Notes under the pieces: generated by a model
What the model saw: only the letters and a program-made list of their open reading frames with translations
The model's database searches: none
Told to the model about the DNA's origin: nothing
Shown: one piece after another, positions 7,012-14,741 of the stretch
Position numbering within the stretch: position 1 is the first letter of the stretch
How the letters are laid out: each line of letters begins with the position of its first letter
IMG/VR virus record: IMGVR_UViG_3300036444_000047
Location: 1 to 27,334 of that record
Strand: one strand, 5' to 3'
Source of the DNA: a virus
Length of the DNA stretch: 27,334 bases
Program-made: the position numbers and the translations under genes

Positions 7012-8243
7012 TGACTATCAAGAGTATCTATGTCTGCGACGACAAGGAGGCGCTCGCCAAAGGCTGGGCGGAAGAGATTCGACGCAAAGCGGGCAACGGC
7101 GTGACCGTCGAACGAATCGAAGACCCAGGGAATGAGTTCAAGAAGCTTCTCAGAAGAATTCCGCGCGAGCGGAGAGATATCGAGAGGGAAGTCGAAAGCG
7201 CCTTCGACAAGGCCGATATTCTCGTCGTCGATTACGATCTTCTGGAGGTCGATGCCGACCAAGCTCGCCACACGGGCGAAGGCTTCGCGAGAACGGCGCG
7301 CTTATATTCTGATTGCGGCTTGGTCATCGTGATGAACCAATTTGTGAACGAAGCCGCGTTCGATTTATCTCTAACGGGCCACCTACACAGCTTCGCCGAC
7401 CTCAACATTGACGACCGACAAGTAGGACTCAGCACGCTATGGGGGGCAAAGCGCGACGGGAGCGTATTCGCACCCTGGCACTGGCCAGACCTTGAGTCCG
7501 CTTTGGTCCAACGAAGGGCGTTGATTGGAAGGATCAAGGATCACCTCGATCACTCACTGCTGGAGGTGATCCAATTCCCTGTCGAGATGATCTCGCGTTT
7601 ATCTGACCGAGCATTCGGCTTTCTTTTTCCTTTGATCGATGGACTGCCGGGGACGTTTAGCCAAGCCGAAAATCTCAAGAAGTTGGAGGCGCTTACCGTC
7701 CGGCAGTTCCTTCTCTCGATGAACGAGCACAAGGAGTTCGAACGGGCCATTGAGGCAAATCCCACGCGCGCGGCATCCGCAGCCGCTGCACGGATCGCTA
7801 AATGGTACTCAAGAGCCGTGCTAGCGCCGCAGGACCTGCTCGTCGACGTGCCACATCTTCTCCAACGCATGCCCTTTCTGCTTCGCTCCGACTTCGGGGC
7901 TTTCGGTCAAATAAAGACTTGGAACGACGCGATCGACGCAGGGCCTGACGCTCTCATCGGGGAACTCCGCGAGTGCGAATTTGCGCCGTCCAAAGAATGG
8001 ACGGGTCGCACCTCGTATTGGTGGCCGAAGGTCAGCAACCATCCGAAGGTGATGGAACTCAGATCCGAATTTGATTTAAGCACATTCCCGGATGTCGTTT
8101 TTGCAGAAGACGCTTCGTGCTTCATCGATGAAAAGGAGGCCGTGGCATTTCGGGCAGGATTCTTCAATCAGTATGACATCAGGTACATCAAACTCTTCAA
8201 GGACGTGCACTATGGTCCGGCGCGTCGCTTAGCCGCCGTGTAG
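7011..8243 (+). CDS. Receiver-like protein with large unknown C-terminal region (410 aa)
   Basis: The first 140 residues resemble a response-regulator receiver: acidic pair D10-D11 after a beta strand (IYVCDD), and LVVDYDL at 71-77 with D74 at the phospho-acceptor position. G89-x-G91-F-A-R and a hydrophobic strand (LVIVMN, 104-109) follow. The conserved Thr/Ser after that strand and the later Lys are not obvious, so it may be a pseudo-receiver. Residues about 150-410 have no family I recognise. The GTG start at 7011 is shared with the preceding stop codon (TAGTG), giving tight coupling to the GHKL gene. Together the two proteins look like a modified two-component pair. The C-terminal region could be the output or effector domain. 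Confidence 0.65.
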   Translation: MTIKSIYVCDDKEALAKGWAEEIRRKAGNGVTVERIEDPGNEFKKLLRRIPRERRDIEREVESAFDKADILVVDYDLLEVDADQARHTGEGFARTARLYSDCGLVIVMNQFVNEAAFDLSLTGHLHSFADLNIDDRQVGLSTLWGAKRDGSVFAPWHWPDLESALVQRRALIGRIKDHLDHSLLEVIQFPVEMISRLSDRAFGFLFPLIDGLPGTFSQAENLKKLEALTVRQFLLSMNEHKEFERAIEANPTRAASAAAARIAKWYSRAVLAPQDLLVDVPHLLQRMPFLLRSDFGAFGQIKTWNDAIDAGPDALIGELRECEFAPSKEWTGRTSYWWPKVSNHPKVMELRSEFDLSTFPDVVFAEDASCFIDEKEAVAFRAGFFNQYDIRYIKLFKDVHYGPARRLAAV

Positions 8244-8247
8244 AGTC

Positions 8248-8949
8248 ATGGAAGAGGCGGGAAAGGCAATCGTTGCGATATTAGAGATTCTCACCAGACG
8301 GGGCCTGGAAGGATATCGGAGCTTGGATGTTTCGGATCGCGACGCACTTCAAGCTAGCCCGAAGGGCAAGCTCGATAAGGTCGTTTCGCAATATAGCTTG
8401 ATGCACCCTCGCGAAGTCAGCGATTTGGCGAACAGTCCGGTTCGTCAAGCATTCGACGCTAACAGATTCATACGGCTTGAGCCATCGAACAATTCGAAGG
8501 AGGGGTACGGATACCTGTGGTGCCGGTGGGATTTCGCGAACGGCGAGAAGAGCGGGTTCTACTATGGCTATTATCGGTTGGCCGAGAGCCATACCGATGA
8601 CGAGCAGGCGAAGGTGAAGGGCGGAGTGCCCCAGTTCATCGGGTATCGATTCGAGTCTCCTACATTGCGGGGCGACGTCGAGCATAAGTTCTTCCATGCC
8701 CAGCCCGCCAACTCCATGAGCCCTGACGCTGGTCTCAAGATGGCGTATGCTCTACCGAGGCCAGACTATGCACCTACCTTCCCACTTCCGGTTCGGACTG
8801 TCTGCGGCTTGTTGCTCTGCGTCGTATTGGCCGTGCTGGGTCGCCGCCAGCTCGAAGAAATAATTGGCGAGTTGGAGCAGCACCGACGGTTAGCAAGAAA
8901 TGCGCATCTTCAAGAGGCCATCCGGCAGGTACGGGAGATTGCCACCTGA
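8248..8949 (+). CDS. Unknown protein of the accessory cassette (233 aa)
   Basis: I do not recognise a family. The protein is mixed alpha/beta, rich in aromatic residues around 86-110 (YGYLWCRWDF, FYYGYYRL). It has one hydrophobic stretch at about 184-198 (TVCGLLLCVVLAVLG) and a charged helical C-terminus that may form a coiled coil. It starts 4 bases after the receiver-like gene and is followed by a 45-bp gap before the methyltransferase, so it belongs to the signalling half of the operon. No PD-(D/E)XK, HNH, GIY-YIG or Toprim motif could be identified by eye. In this context it may be the missing effector or an adaptor. Confidence 0.6.
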   Translation: MEEAGKAIVAILEILTRRGLEGYRSLDVSDRDALQASPKGKLDKVVSQYSLMHPREVSDLANSPVRQAFDANRFIRLEPSNNSKEGYGYLWCRWDFANGEKSGFYYGYYRLAESHTDDEQAKVKGGVPQFIGYRFESPTLRGDVEHKFFHAQPANSMSPDAGLKMAYALPRPDYAPTFPLPVRTVCGLLLCVVLAVLGRRQLEEIIGELEQHRRLARNAHLQEAIRQVREIAT

Positions 8950-8994
8950 GACCATGCCGTGCATAAGCGTCGCCAGAGCGTCGTCAGAAGTTGA

Positions 8995-10053
8995 ATGAAG
9001 AGTCAATCGCCCTTTGCCGCATCGGTCGTCGACCTGTTCTGCGGAGCAGGAGGGCTCGCGCACGGCTTTAAACTAGAGGGGTTTCCGATCGCCGCGGGGG
9101 TCGACCTTGACCCGGCATGCCGATATCCCTTCGAGTACAATAATGGGTCCACGTTCCACGAGCTGGATATCGCCGAAGCGGACGGCGCGACGATTTCCAG
9201 CCTGTTTCCGGCCGAAGGACGGCGAGTGCTCGTCGGCTGCGCGCCCTGCCAGCCGTTCTCGACGTACACGCAACGCCGGATGGATCCCCAATATGGCTTG
9301 GTGTCTAAATTTGCCGACATCATCGCAGAAGCCAAGCCCGACATCGTCTCCATGGAGAACGTGCCCGCCCTGATGGATTATCACGGCGGCAGGTTGCTCG
9401 ACGGCTTCGTTAGGAAGCTGGAGGACGCGGGCTACCAGGTAAGCGCGGAACGCGTGTATCTCCCCGATTACGGCTTGCCGCAACGTCGCCGGCGCCTGGT
9501 TGTGTTGGCGTCGCGATTTGGATCCATCGCGCTCGAGAGAGCCGATGTCGGGATCAAGCCGGAGACGGTCCGCAGTCGCATAGGCGATCTGCGTCGACTC
9601 GACGCGGGCGAGCGTGATCCGAACGATCCGCTGCACTGCGCCAGCAAGGTGTCGGATCTCAATCTCCGCCGTCTTCGAGCCTCAAAGCCTGGCGGAACAT
9701 GGCGCGATTGGGATCCATCTCTCGTCGCCGATTGTCACAAGAAGACGAAGGGCAAGGGATACGGCGCCGTGTACGGACGGATGACGTGGGACGATCCATC
9801 GCCCACCATAACTACGTTGTTCTACGGCTTCGGGAATGGGCGCTTTGGTCATCCCGAGCAAGATCGTGCCTTGTCCTTGCGAGAAGGGGCATTGTTGCAA
9901 ACGTTTCCGCCGGACTATCGGTTCGTCGAACCCGGTAAAGAGGTGAATATGAGGACGACCGGTCGGCTCATTGGGAATGCCGTGCCGGTCGAGCTGGGGC
10001 GCATTATCGCTCGATCCGTGCGACGACATCTCGAGCAGCACCGCGAGCGATGA
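8995..10053 (+). CDS. C5-cytosine DNA methyltransferase (352 aa)
   Basis: All main C5-methyltransferase motifs are present in order. Motif I (DLFCGAGG, 13-20) binds AdoMet, motif IV (APCQPFS, 83-89) carries the catalytic Cys85, and motif VI (ENV) is at 121-123. Motif VIII (PQRRRR) is at about 162-167 and motif X (GNAVP) at about 327-331. A target-recognition region lies at about 185-290. The recognition sequence cannot be read from the sequence. The stop overlaps the Vsr start (ATGA 10050-10053). Pairing with Vsr is common because Vsr repairs T:G mismatches left when 5-methylcytosine deaminates at the methylated site. It is probably the self-marking enzyme of the cassette. Confidence 0.92.
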   Translation: MKSQSPFAASVVDLFCGAGGLAHGFKLEGFPIAAGVDLDPACRYPFEYNNGSTFHELDIAEADGATISSLFPAEGRRVLVGCAPCQPFSTYTQRRMDPQYGLVSKFADIIAEAKPDIVSMENVPALMDYHGGRLLDGFVRKLEDAGYQVSAERVYLPDYGLPQRRRRLVVLASRFGSIALERADVGIKPETVRSRIGDLRRLDAGERDPNDPLHCASKVSDLNLRRLRASKPGGTWRDWDPSLVADCHKKTKGKGYGAVYGRMTWDDPSPTITTLFYGFGNGRFGHPEQDRALSLREGALLQTFPPDYRFVEPGKEVNMRTTGRLIGNAVPVELGRIIARSVRRHLEQHRER

Positions 10054-10529
10054 CTTCTTTTAGAATAGAAGACATCCCACCGGAGCGCTCTCTTCTAATG
10101 GGGCGAGTTGGGGGTAAAAACACAAAACCCGAGATCCTTGTGCGCAAGGCGCTCCATAGCGCAGGCTTTCGCTTCAGGCTGCATAGGCGAGATCTTCCGG
10201 GGCGCCCCGACATCGTCCTACCTCGCTTAAAGACCGCAGTTTTCGTCCATGGCTGTTTCTGGCACCGTCATGAAGGGTGCAAGCTCAGCACCAATCCGAA
10301 GACGCGCGTGGAGTTCTGGCAGGGTAAGTTCGACGCCAACGTGGCGCGTGACCGCGGAAACGAGGAAGCGCTATCTGGACTCGGGTGGAAGGTTGTGACG
10401 ATCTGGGAATGTCAGACGCGAAACGCTGAGAATCTGACCGTCCTTTTGTCCGAGGCGCTGCGCGCCGACGAGTCCGTGAGCCTAAGCTTTCAGAATACGA
10501 GCCGCGTTGATTCAGTTGCGCCGCGTTAA
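10050..10529 (+). CDS. vsr: Vsr-type very short patch repair endonuclease (159 aa)
   Basis: The match to the Vsr family is strong along residues 15-121: MGRVGGKNTKPE, VRKALHSAGFRFRLHRRDLPGRPDIVLP with the metal-binding Asp54, then FVHGCFWHRH with Cys69 and His residues of the zinc/catalytic site. W90, GKFDANV.RD and the WEC motif (119-121) follow. Vsr nicks 5' of the mismatched T in T:G pairs arising from deaminated 5-methylcytosine. The gene is coupled to the methyltransferase by an ATGA overlap and is last in the cassette, converging on gene D. It may only repair methyltransferase sites; recruitment as a nicking effector is possible but unproven. Confidence 0.93.
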   Translation: MTSFRIEDIPPERSLLMGRVGGKNTKPEILVRKALHSAGFRFRLHRRDLPGRPDIVLPRLKTAVFVHGCFWHRHEGCKLSTNPKTRVEFWQGKFDANVARDRGNEEALSGLGWKVVTIWECQTRNAENLTVLLSEALRADESVSLSFQNTSRVDSVAPR

Positions 10530-10653
10530 ACCTGTGATCTTGGTCGTTCTCGCTCCGCGCACTTCCTGAGCGTAGGTCCGCCTCTTACCGAAGCGCGTCC
10601 GAAATCTCCCAGTCAGCAGCCGGCCGATTTTCAGTCGCTGCACCGTGCACTGG

Positions 10654-11658
10654 CTAACTGTTCAGTTCGAGCTGAACTCGCGTCGCGAAGCCACCATTGC
10701 TGTCGAGCTGGTGCTCCGCCTCGCCAACCAGCCAGCTCGTTTGATCGATCTCAGCCTTGAACCCCTCGGCACGGATTCGCTGTTCGGGGTAGAGATCGAG
10801 CCGCGCGAAGGCGAGGTTGAGGCTCAGCTTGCGCGGTGCGCGTGCGTCGCGCTTCGCTTCAGCTTCCGCCGCCCGCCTCGCAGCCTGTTCCGAAGGGTAG
10901 ACCCGCGCGAGCTTGCGCTCCGGGCCATCGCCGGCACCGGCAGTGACGGTCTTTTTCTTTGCCGATTTGCGATCGTGCCAGGAGGCAGTGACACGGCCGA
11001 CCGCCTCTCGCTTCTCGATCCGGAAGGTGTGTCGATCGCCGTCGCGGCGGCGGATCACGGCAGAGGGCAGGGGCTGGCCGCTGGCAGTGATGCCGGCGCC
11101 GATCGGGGCGAAGATCAGCGCACCTGCCTTGATCGTGGCAACGGCATCGTGTTCGCGGCCAAGGCGGCGCAGGAAGGCGATGTCGCTCTCCCGCGACTGG
11201 GACAGCGCCTTGACCGCGATCGAAGCCAGAGCGGCCGCGCAGCGCGCGGTGAGGCCGTGGCGCCCGGCGATCTGGCGCACCACGTCTCCCAGAGTGGTAT
11301 CGTGCCAGCTCTGTTCGCGGCGGGTGGCGATGGCGCTGGTGAAATCGGCGGAGCGGGCGCGGATGGTGAGGGTATCGGGCGGGCCGGAATGCTCCAGCTC
11401 GTCGACAATGAAGCGGCCCTTGTCGACCAGGCCGACGGCAACGTCGCTTCCGGCCTTCCACCCGAGCTGCAGGGCAAGCACAGCGCCCTCTGGCGGCATG
11501 GCAAGGCGGCCGTCGCTGTCGTCGAGCACGATATCGAGCTGATCGGCCTCGCTCCCGCGCTTTTCGACGAGCCGAAGCGAGACGAGCCGGGGGCGGAGCC
11601 GAAGCGAAATATCCTCACCGCCCAGCATCACGCGGAAATCGGGGACGGCTACGCTCAT
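10654..11658 (-). CDS. D: Tail protein gpD, late gene (334 aa)
   Basis: This matches the P2 gpD family of baseplate hub/tail proteins, which form the hub around the spike at the tail end (related to T4 gp27). Features are an N-terminal strand-rich region (FRVMLGGEDIS.RLRPRLVSLRL, a DQLDIVLDD segment, LGW), a central DTLTIRARSADF segment, a LGDVVRQIAGRHGL helix, and a late SWHDRKSAKKKTVTAG loop. The start at 11658 is set by the ATGA overlap with gene U. It is the last gene of the late operon and faces the accessory cassette across 124 bp. No clear terminator was found in that gap. Confidence 0.9.
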   Translation of the reverse strand: MSVAVPDFRVMLGGEDISLRLRPRLVSLRLVEKRGSEADQLDIVLDDSDGRLAMPPEGAVLALQLGWKAGSDVAVGLVDKGRFIVDELEHSGPPDTLTIRARSADFTSAIATRREQSWHDTTLGDVVRQIAGRHGLTARCAAALASIAVKALSQSRESDIAFLRRLGREHDAVATIKAGALIFAPIGAGITASGQPLPSAVIRRRDGDRHTFRIEKREAVGRVTASWHDRKSAKKKTVTAGAGDGPERKLARVYPSEQAARRAAEAEAKRDARAPRKLSLNLAFARLDLYPEQRIRAEGFKAEIDQTSWLVGEAEHQLDSNGGFATRVQLELNS

Positions 11659-12062
11659 ACGCCGCGCCGTGCCGCGTTGGCCGCGGGATCGACCTCGAGG
11701 AGATCGATGCCGAAGTCGATCATCCGGGGCGTGCCATCGGGCAGGAAGTGCGTCTGCCGCTCGTCGATCTGGGTGATGACGAAGGCGCCATAGACGGTGC
11801 CCGACCCATCGACCAACGACCAGGCCTCTCCGCTGCTGGCCATGTCGCGCAGCGTATCGAGCGACACCATGCCGTCCATTAGCTCCGCGGGCGCGCTTCC
11901 GCTGAGCGAGACGGCCATATTGTCGGGGCCCACGAACTGCAGAGCGTCGCGAGCGCCGACCCGCGGGCTGGGTGCGTGGCGCCAGGACTGGCGGCGCTGC
12001 AGCTCCTGGAAGGCGAGGGTAGGAAGCGAGAAGGCGAACATGCCGAGGCTCATCATCGTCAT
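11655..12062 (-). CDS. U: Tail terminator/tail protein gpU (135 aa)
   Basis: A gpU-family protein of P2-like phages, needed for tail completion. It begins MMSLGMFAFSLPTLAFQELQR, has W.H.PSPRVG followed by LQFVGPD, and ends with a F.ITQIDE and F..DG.PR.I.F.I.L strand pair typical of the family. Length is close to P2 gpU (159 aa). The ATG at 12062 overlaps the tape-measure stop (ATGA) and the gene's own stop overlaps the D start, so T-U-D form one coupled block, as in P2. Confidence 0.88.
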   Translation of the reverse strand: MTMMSLGMFAFSLPTLAFQELQRRQSWRHAPSPRVGARDALQFVGPDNMAVSLSGSAPAELMDGMVSLDTLRDMASSGEAWSLVDGSGTVYGAFVITQIDERQTHFLPDGTPRMIDFGIDLLEVDPAANAARRGV

Positions 12063-14560
12063 GCGTCTTCTCCGTCGGGCGAATCGAGCATGGTGCTGCG
12101 CCGCGCGGCCCGACGATCGCCGTCGATCCGCTCAAGCTCGGCGCGCACGGCGCGCGCGAGATCCTGCGCCGACTGGCCGGGCTGCTGGTGAATGTGGATC
12201 TCGATCCTGGCCGCTGCAGCCGGAGCAGGTGCCGGGGCCGGGGCAGCAATGGCCGCCCGAGGCGGGGCCGCTGCGGCCGGCATTGCCGCGGTCGCTGCCG
12301 TGCCGACGCTAAAGGCCGTGATCAGTTCACGCGAGAGCGTCTGGATTCGCTGCACGGGCTCGGACTGGCTGGCGGCGATGCCGCGATCGAGCCCCTGCAT
12401 CATGAAGCCGCCGAAGCCGGCGAAGACGCGCGAGGGCGAGCGGATGCCGAGCTTCGCCTTGAACCAGTTGGCCGCCGAGCTCGCGGCATTGACGATAGTC
12501 GAGTGGAGCTGACCAAGCATGCCGGTGATCCCTCGAATCAGTCCGCGCACCAGGTCTCCGCCCGCGGAGACGAGCTGGCCCGCCATGTCGCCGCGGAGCC
12601 AGGCGAGCAGGGCCATGAAACCCTGCAGGAACAAGCCTTGGGGCGTGAAGCTGAGCAGCATGCGGCCGAGCCCCTCGACGCCTGCCCAGAACACGCTCTT
12701 GATGCCCTCCCACAAGCGGCCGAACCAGCCCGCGATCGCGCCCCAATTCTGGTAGATGTAATAGGCAGCCGCGCCGATCGCGGTGATCGCTAGCACCACA
12801 CCCCCGACGATTCCGATCAAGGGTAGCATGCCGACCCCGAAGGCCGCAGCGGTGGCGGAGAGCGCTGCGAAGGGGGCGGCGAGGCCGGCGATCAGGATCG
12901 CGCCGCCGCCGACCACGAGGAAAAGCGCGCTGAGCCCCGCGATCGCGAGCGCGATGCCCTTGGCCAAGACGGGGTGGCGCTGCGACCAGGCGGAGATCCT
13001 GTCGGCGACGGCGACGGCAATCCCGGCGACCCTGTTGGCCGCAGGGAGGAGCTGCGCGCCGAGCGTGATCGCCAGCGTCTGTGCCCGGACCTTCAGCTCC
13101 CGTGCCTTCTCGGCAGAATCCTTCATGCGCTCGGCGAAGTCGCCATCGGTGGTGCCGCTGGATGCTCCGGCTTCAGCGCGGATCCGGCGATACTCCTCCA
13201 TGTTGGCAATCAGCGGGCGCAGCGCCTGCTGCACCTGAGCGTCTTCGAACAGGTAGCCGAGCTTCGACATATCGCCGCCCAAGGTTCTCTGGGTAAGCTC
13301 GGCGATCGCCTCGAGGGGCGTCTTGCCCTCCTGGTAGGCGCGCTTGAGCGCCGCCGGCAGATCGACGCCGTAATTCTTCTCGAACGCACGCACCGTCGCC
13401 GGCGACGTAATCTTCTGCAGCAGGTTGGCGACGTTGGTGGCGGCACTCGCGGAATCGCCGGCACCTTTGCGCGCGATCTGCAGCGCGGCGGAAAGATCCG
13501 CGACTGCGGGCACGCCCTTTTGCCCCAGCGCCTGGTAGCCAGCGGTGAGGGCGGGAAAGTACTGCGCCATGTCGCGCATCTCGAACGCGCCCGCCTTGCC
13601 CGCCGCGGCCATCACGTCGATGACACGCGCGGTCTGATCGACGGGCACTTTGAGGTTGTCGCTCACCGCGAAGGCTGCGGCCGACAGATCCGAGATCTGC
13701 GCCTTATACGCCGTTGCGGCGCGCCCGATCGGTGCCATCATCCGCGTCGCCTCGCGCGGATCGAGGCCGAAGCCGGAAAGTGCATCCACGCCCGCCTGCA
13801 GATCCGCGGGCATCTGGTTCGCGGCGCGCGCCGCGCGGGCCAGCGCCAGACCCATGCGCTCGCCCTCGGCGCGGGAGAGGTTCGCCTTCTGGGCGATGTC
13901 CGTCATCGCCGACTGGTACTGCTGGGCGGCCGCTACGGCACCGAGCACGGGGCGGCCGATCGACTCGCCGGTTTGGATCGCCGCGAAGCCTCCGGCAGCG
14001 AGGCCGGTGGCACCGTTCTGGATCGAGGAGAAGCGCTCGCGGCCCGCGGCGAAACGGCGAGCGCGCGTGTCGGCGGCCTGCAGGCGACGGCCATGCTCCT
14101 GCAGCTCGGTATTGGTGCGGGCGATCGCGGCGCGCAGCTCACGCTGATGGGCGACCAGGCCATCAGCGCCGAGACCAGCCTCGCGCATGCGGTTGCGTAC
14201 CTGCTGAAGCTCGGTCGACTGCTGCTCGTGCTGGATCTTCAGCGCCGAGGCGGCGCGCTTCGCGTTGTCGAAGTCGCGCGCGAGCTTGCGGGAGGGCGTT
14301 TCGGCCGCATCCATCTCGCGGGCGAGCGCGGCGACCCGCGACTGCGCACTGCCGAGCTGCGCCTCTGTGGTGCGCAGGCCCATCTTGAGCGAACGGAAGG
14401 CGCCGATATCGGCCTGCGCCTGCTCGAGCTGCTTCAGGCGATCCCGGGTTTCCTTGAGAGCACGGCCCGTGCGGTTGGAACCGCTGGCGATGTTGCGCAG
14501 CGGCCCGGTGACCTTCTCGCTCGCCTCAAGCAGCATGCGGATGCGGAGATTGCGGTCCAA
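12059..14560 (-). CDS. T: Tail tape measure protein gpT (833 aa)
   Basis: This is the long tape measure protein that sets tail length. The first 180 residues are coiled coil (ALKETRDRLKQLEQAQ and similar heptads). Then comes the conserved PhageMin_Tail-type domain, with LSRAEGERMGLALARAA, FGLDPREATRMM and GAFEMRDMAQYFPAL. A strongly hydrophobic, Gly-rich membrane-like region at about 545-620 and an Ala/Pro-rich C-terminus follow. The start is taken as TTG at 14560, five bases after the E' stop at 14565, with AAGGA about 8 bases upstream; an ATG eight codons downstream is possible. The whole gene is mirrored by long spurious frames on the plus strand. Confidence 0.93.
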   Translation of the reverse strand: MDRNLRIRMLLEASEKVTGPLRNIASGSNRTGRALKETRDRLKQLEQAQADIGAFRSLKMGLRTTEAQLGSAQSRVAALAREMDAAETPSRKLARDFDNAKRAASALKIQHEQQSTELQQVRNRMREAGLGADGLVAHQRELRAAIARTNTELQEHGRRLQAADTRARRFAAGRERFSSIQNGATGLAAGGFAAIQTGESIGRPVLGAVAAAQQYQSAMTDIAQKANLSRAEGERMGLALARAARAANQMPADLQAGVDALSGFGLDPREATRMMAPIGRAATAYKAQISDLSAAAFAVSDNLKVPVDQTARVIDVMAAAGKAGAFEMRDMAQYFPALTAGYQALGQKGVPAVADLSAALQIARKGAGDSASAATNVANLLQKITSPATVRAFEKNYGVDLPAALKRAYQEGKTPLEAIAELTQRTLGGDMSKLGYLFEDAQVQQALRPLIANMEEYRRIRAEAGASSGTTDGDFAERMKDSAEKARELKVRAQTLAITLGAQLLPAANRVAGIAVAVADRISAWSQRHPVLAKGIALAIAGLSALFLVVGGGAILIAGLAAPFAALSATAAAFGVGMLPLIGIVGGVVLAITAIGAAAYYIYQNWGAIAGWFGRLWEGIKSVFWAGVEGLGRMLLSFTPQGLFLQGFMALLAWLRGDMAGQLVSAGGDLVRGLIRGITGMLGQLHSTIVNAASSAANWFKAKLGIRSPSRVFAGFGGFMMQGLDRGIAASQSEPVQRIQTLSRELITAFSVGTAATAAMPAAAAPPRAAIAAPAPAPAPAAAARIEIHIHQQPGQSAQDLARAVRAELERIDGDRRAARRSTMLDSPDGEDA

Positions 14561-14564
14561 GAGG

Positions 14565-14741
14565 CTATTCCTTCACGCCGTTCATCGCCTTGAGCCGCTC
14601 GATCGCGCGGGCATGCCATCCCATCAGCTCGGGCAGGCTCATCGGATCCATGACCGAGGGCGACCAGTGGAAGACGGTCGCCACGTCGGCCATCACTTCG
14701 TCTACGCTTGCGGGAAGTCCGGCTTCGCGGCCTGCGGCAGC
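14565..14741 (-). CDS. gpE' extension, GpE family, made by -1 frameshift from E
   Basis: This segment lies in the -1 frame relative to E and encodes the P2 GpE-family signature: MADVATVFHWSPSVMD, then MSLPELMGWHARAIER, ending KAMNGVKE. After slippage at 14747-14741, translation would add 58 residues to the first 99 of gpE, giving a product of about 157 residues. In P2 the E+E' fusion is a tail assembly chaperone that acts on the tape measure. An internal ATG at 14693 would give a 42-aa stand-alone protein, which is how such segments are often annotated. The frameshift reading is preferred because the slippery site is perfect. Confidence 0.85.
   Translation of the reverse strand, partial: AAAGREAGLPASVDEVMADVATVFHWSPSVMDPMSLPELMGWHARAIERLKAMNGVKE

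Noticed and set aside
4759-10529. Assignment of the cassette to Detocs or another named two-component defence system
   Set aside because: Detocs uses a kinase with receiver proteins, one fused to a nucleoside phosphorylase-type effector, and has no methyltransferase/Vsr pair; the composition here does not fit.
10640-10650. Palindrome TGCACCGTGCA between vsr and D as a bidirectional terminator
   Set aside because: A one-base loop cannot form a hairpin, and no T-run follows on either strand.
12974-14593. Long plus-strand open frame (539 codons) opposite the tape measure gene
   Set aside because: It is an Arg/Gly/Ala-rich mirror of gene T, a common effect of high G+C coding sequence; no family resemblance.
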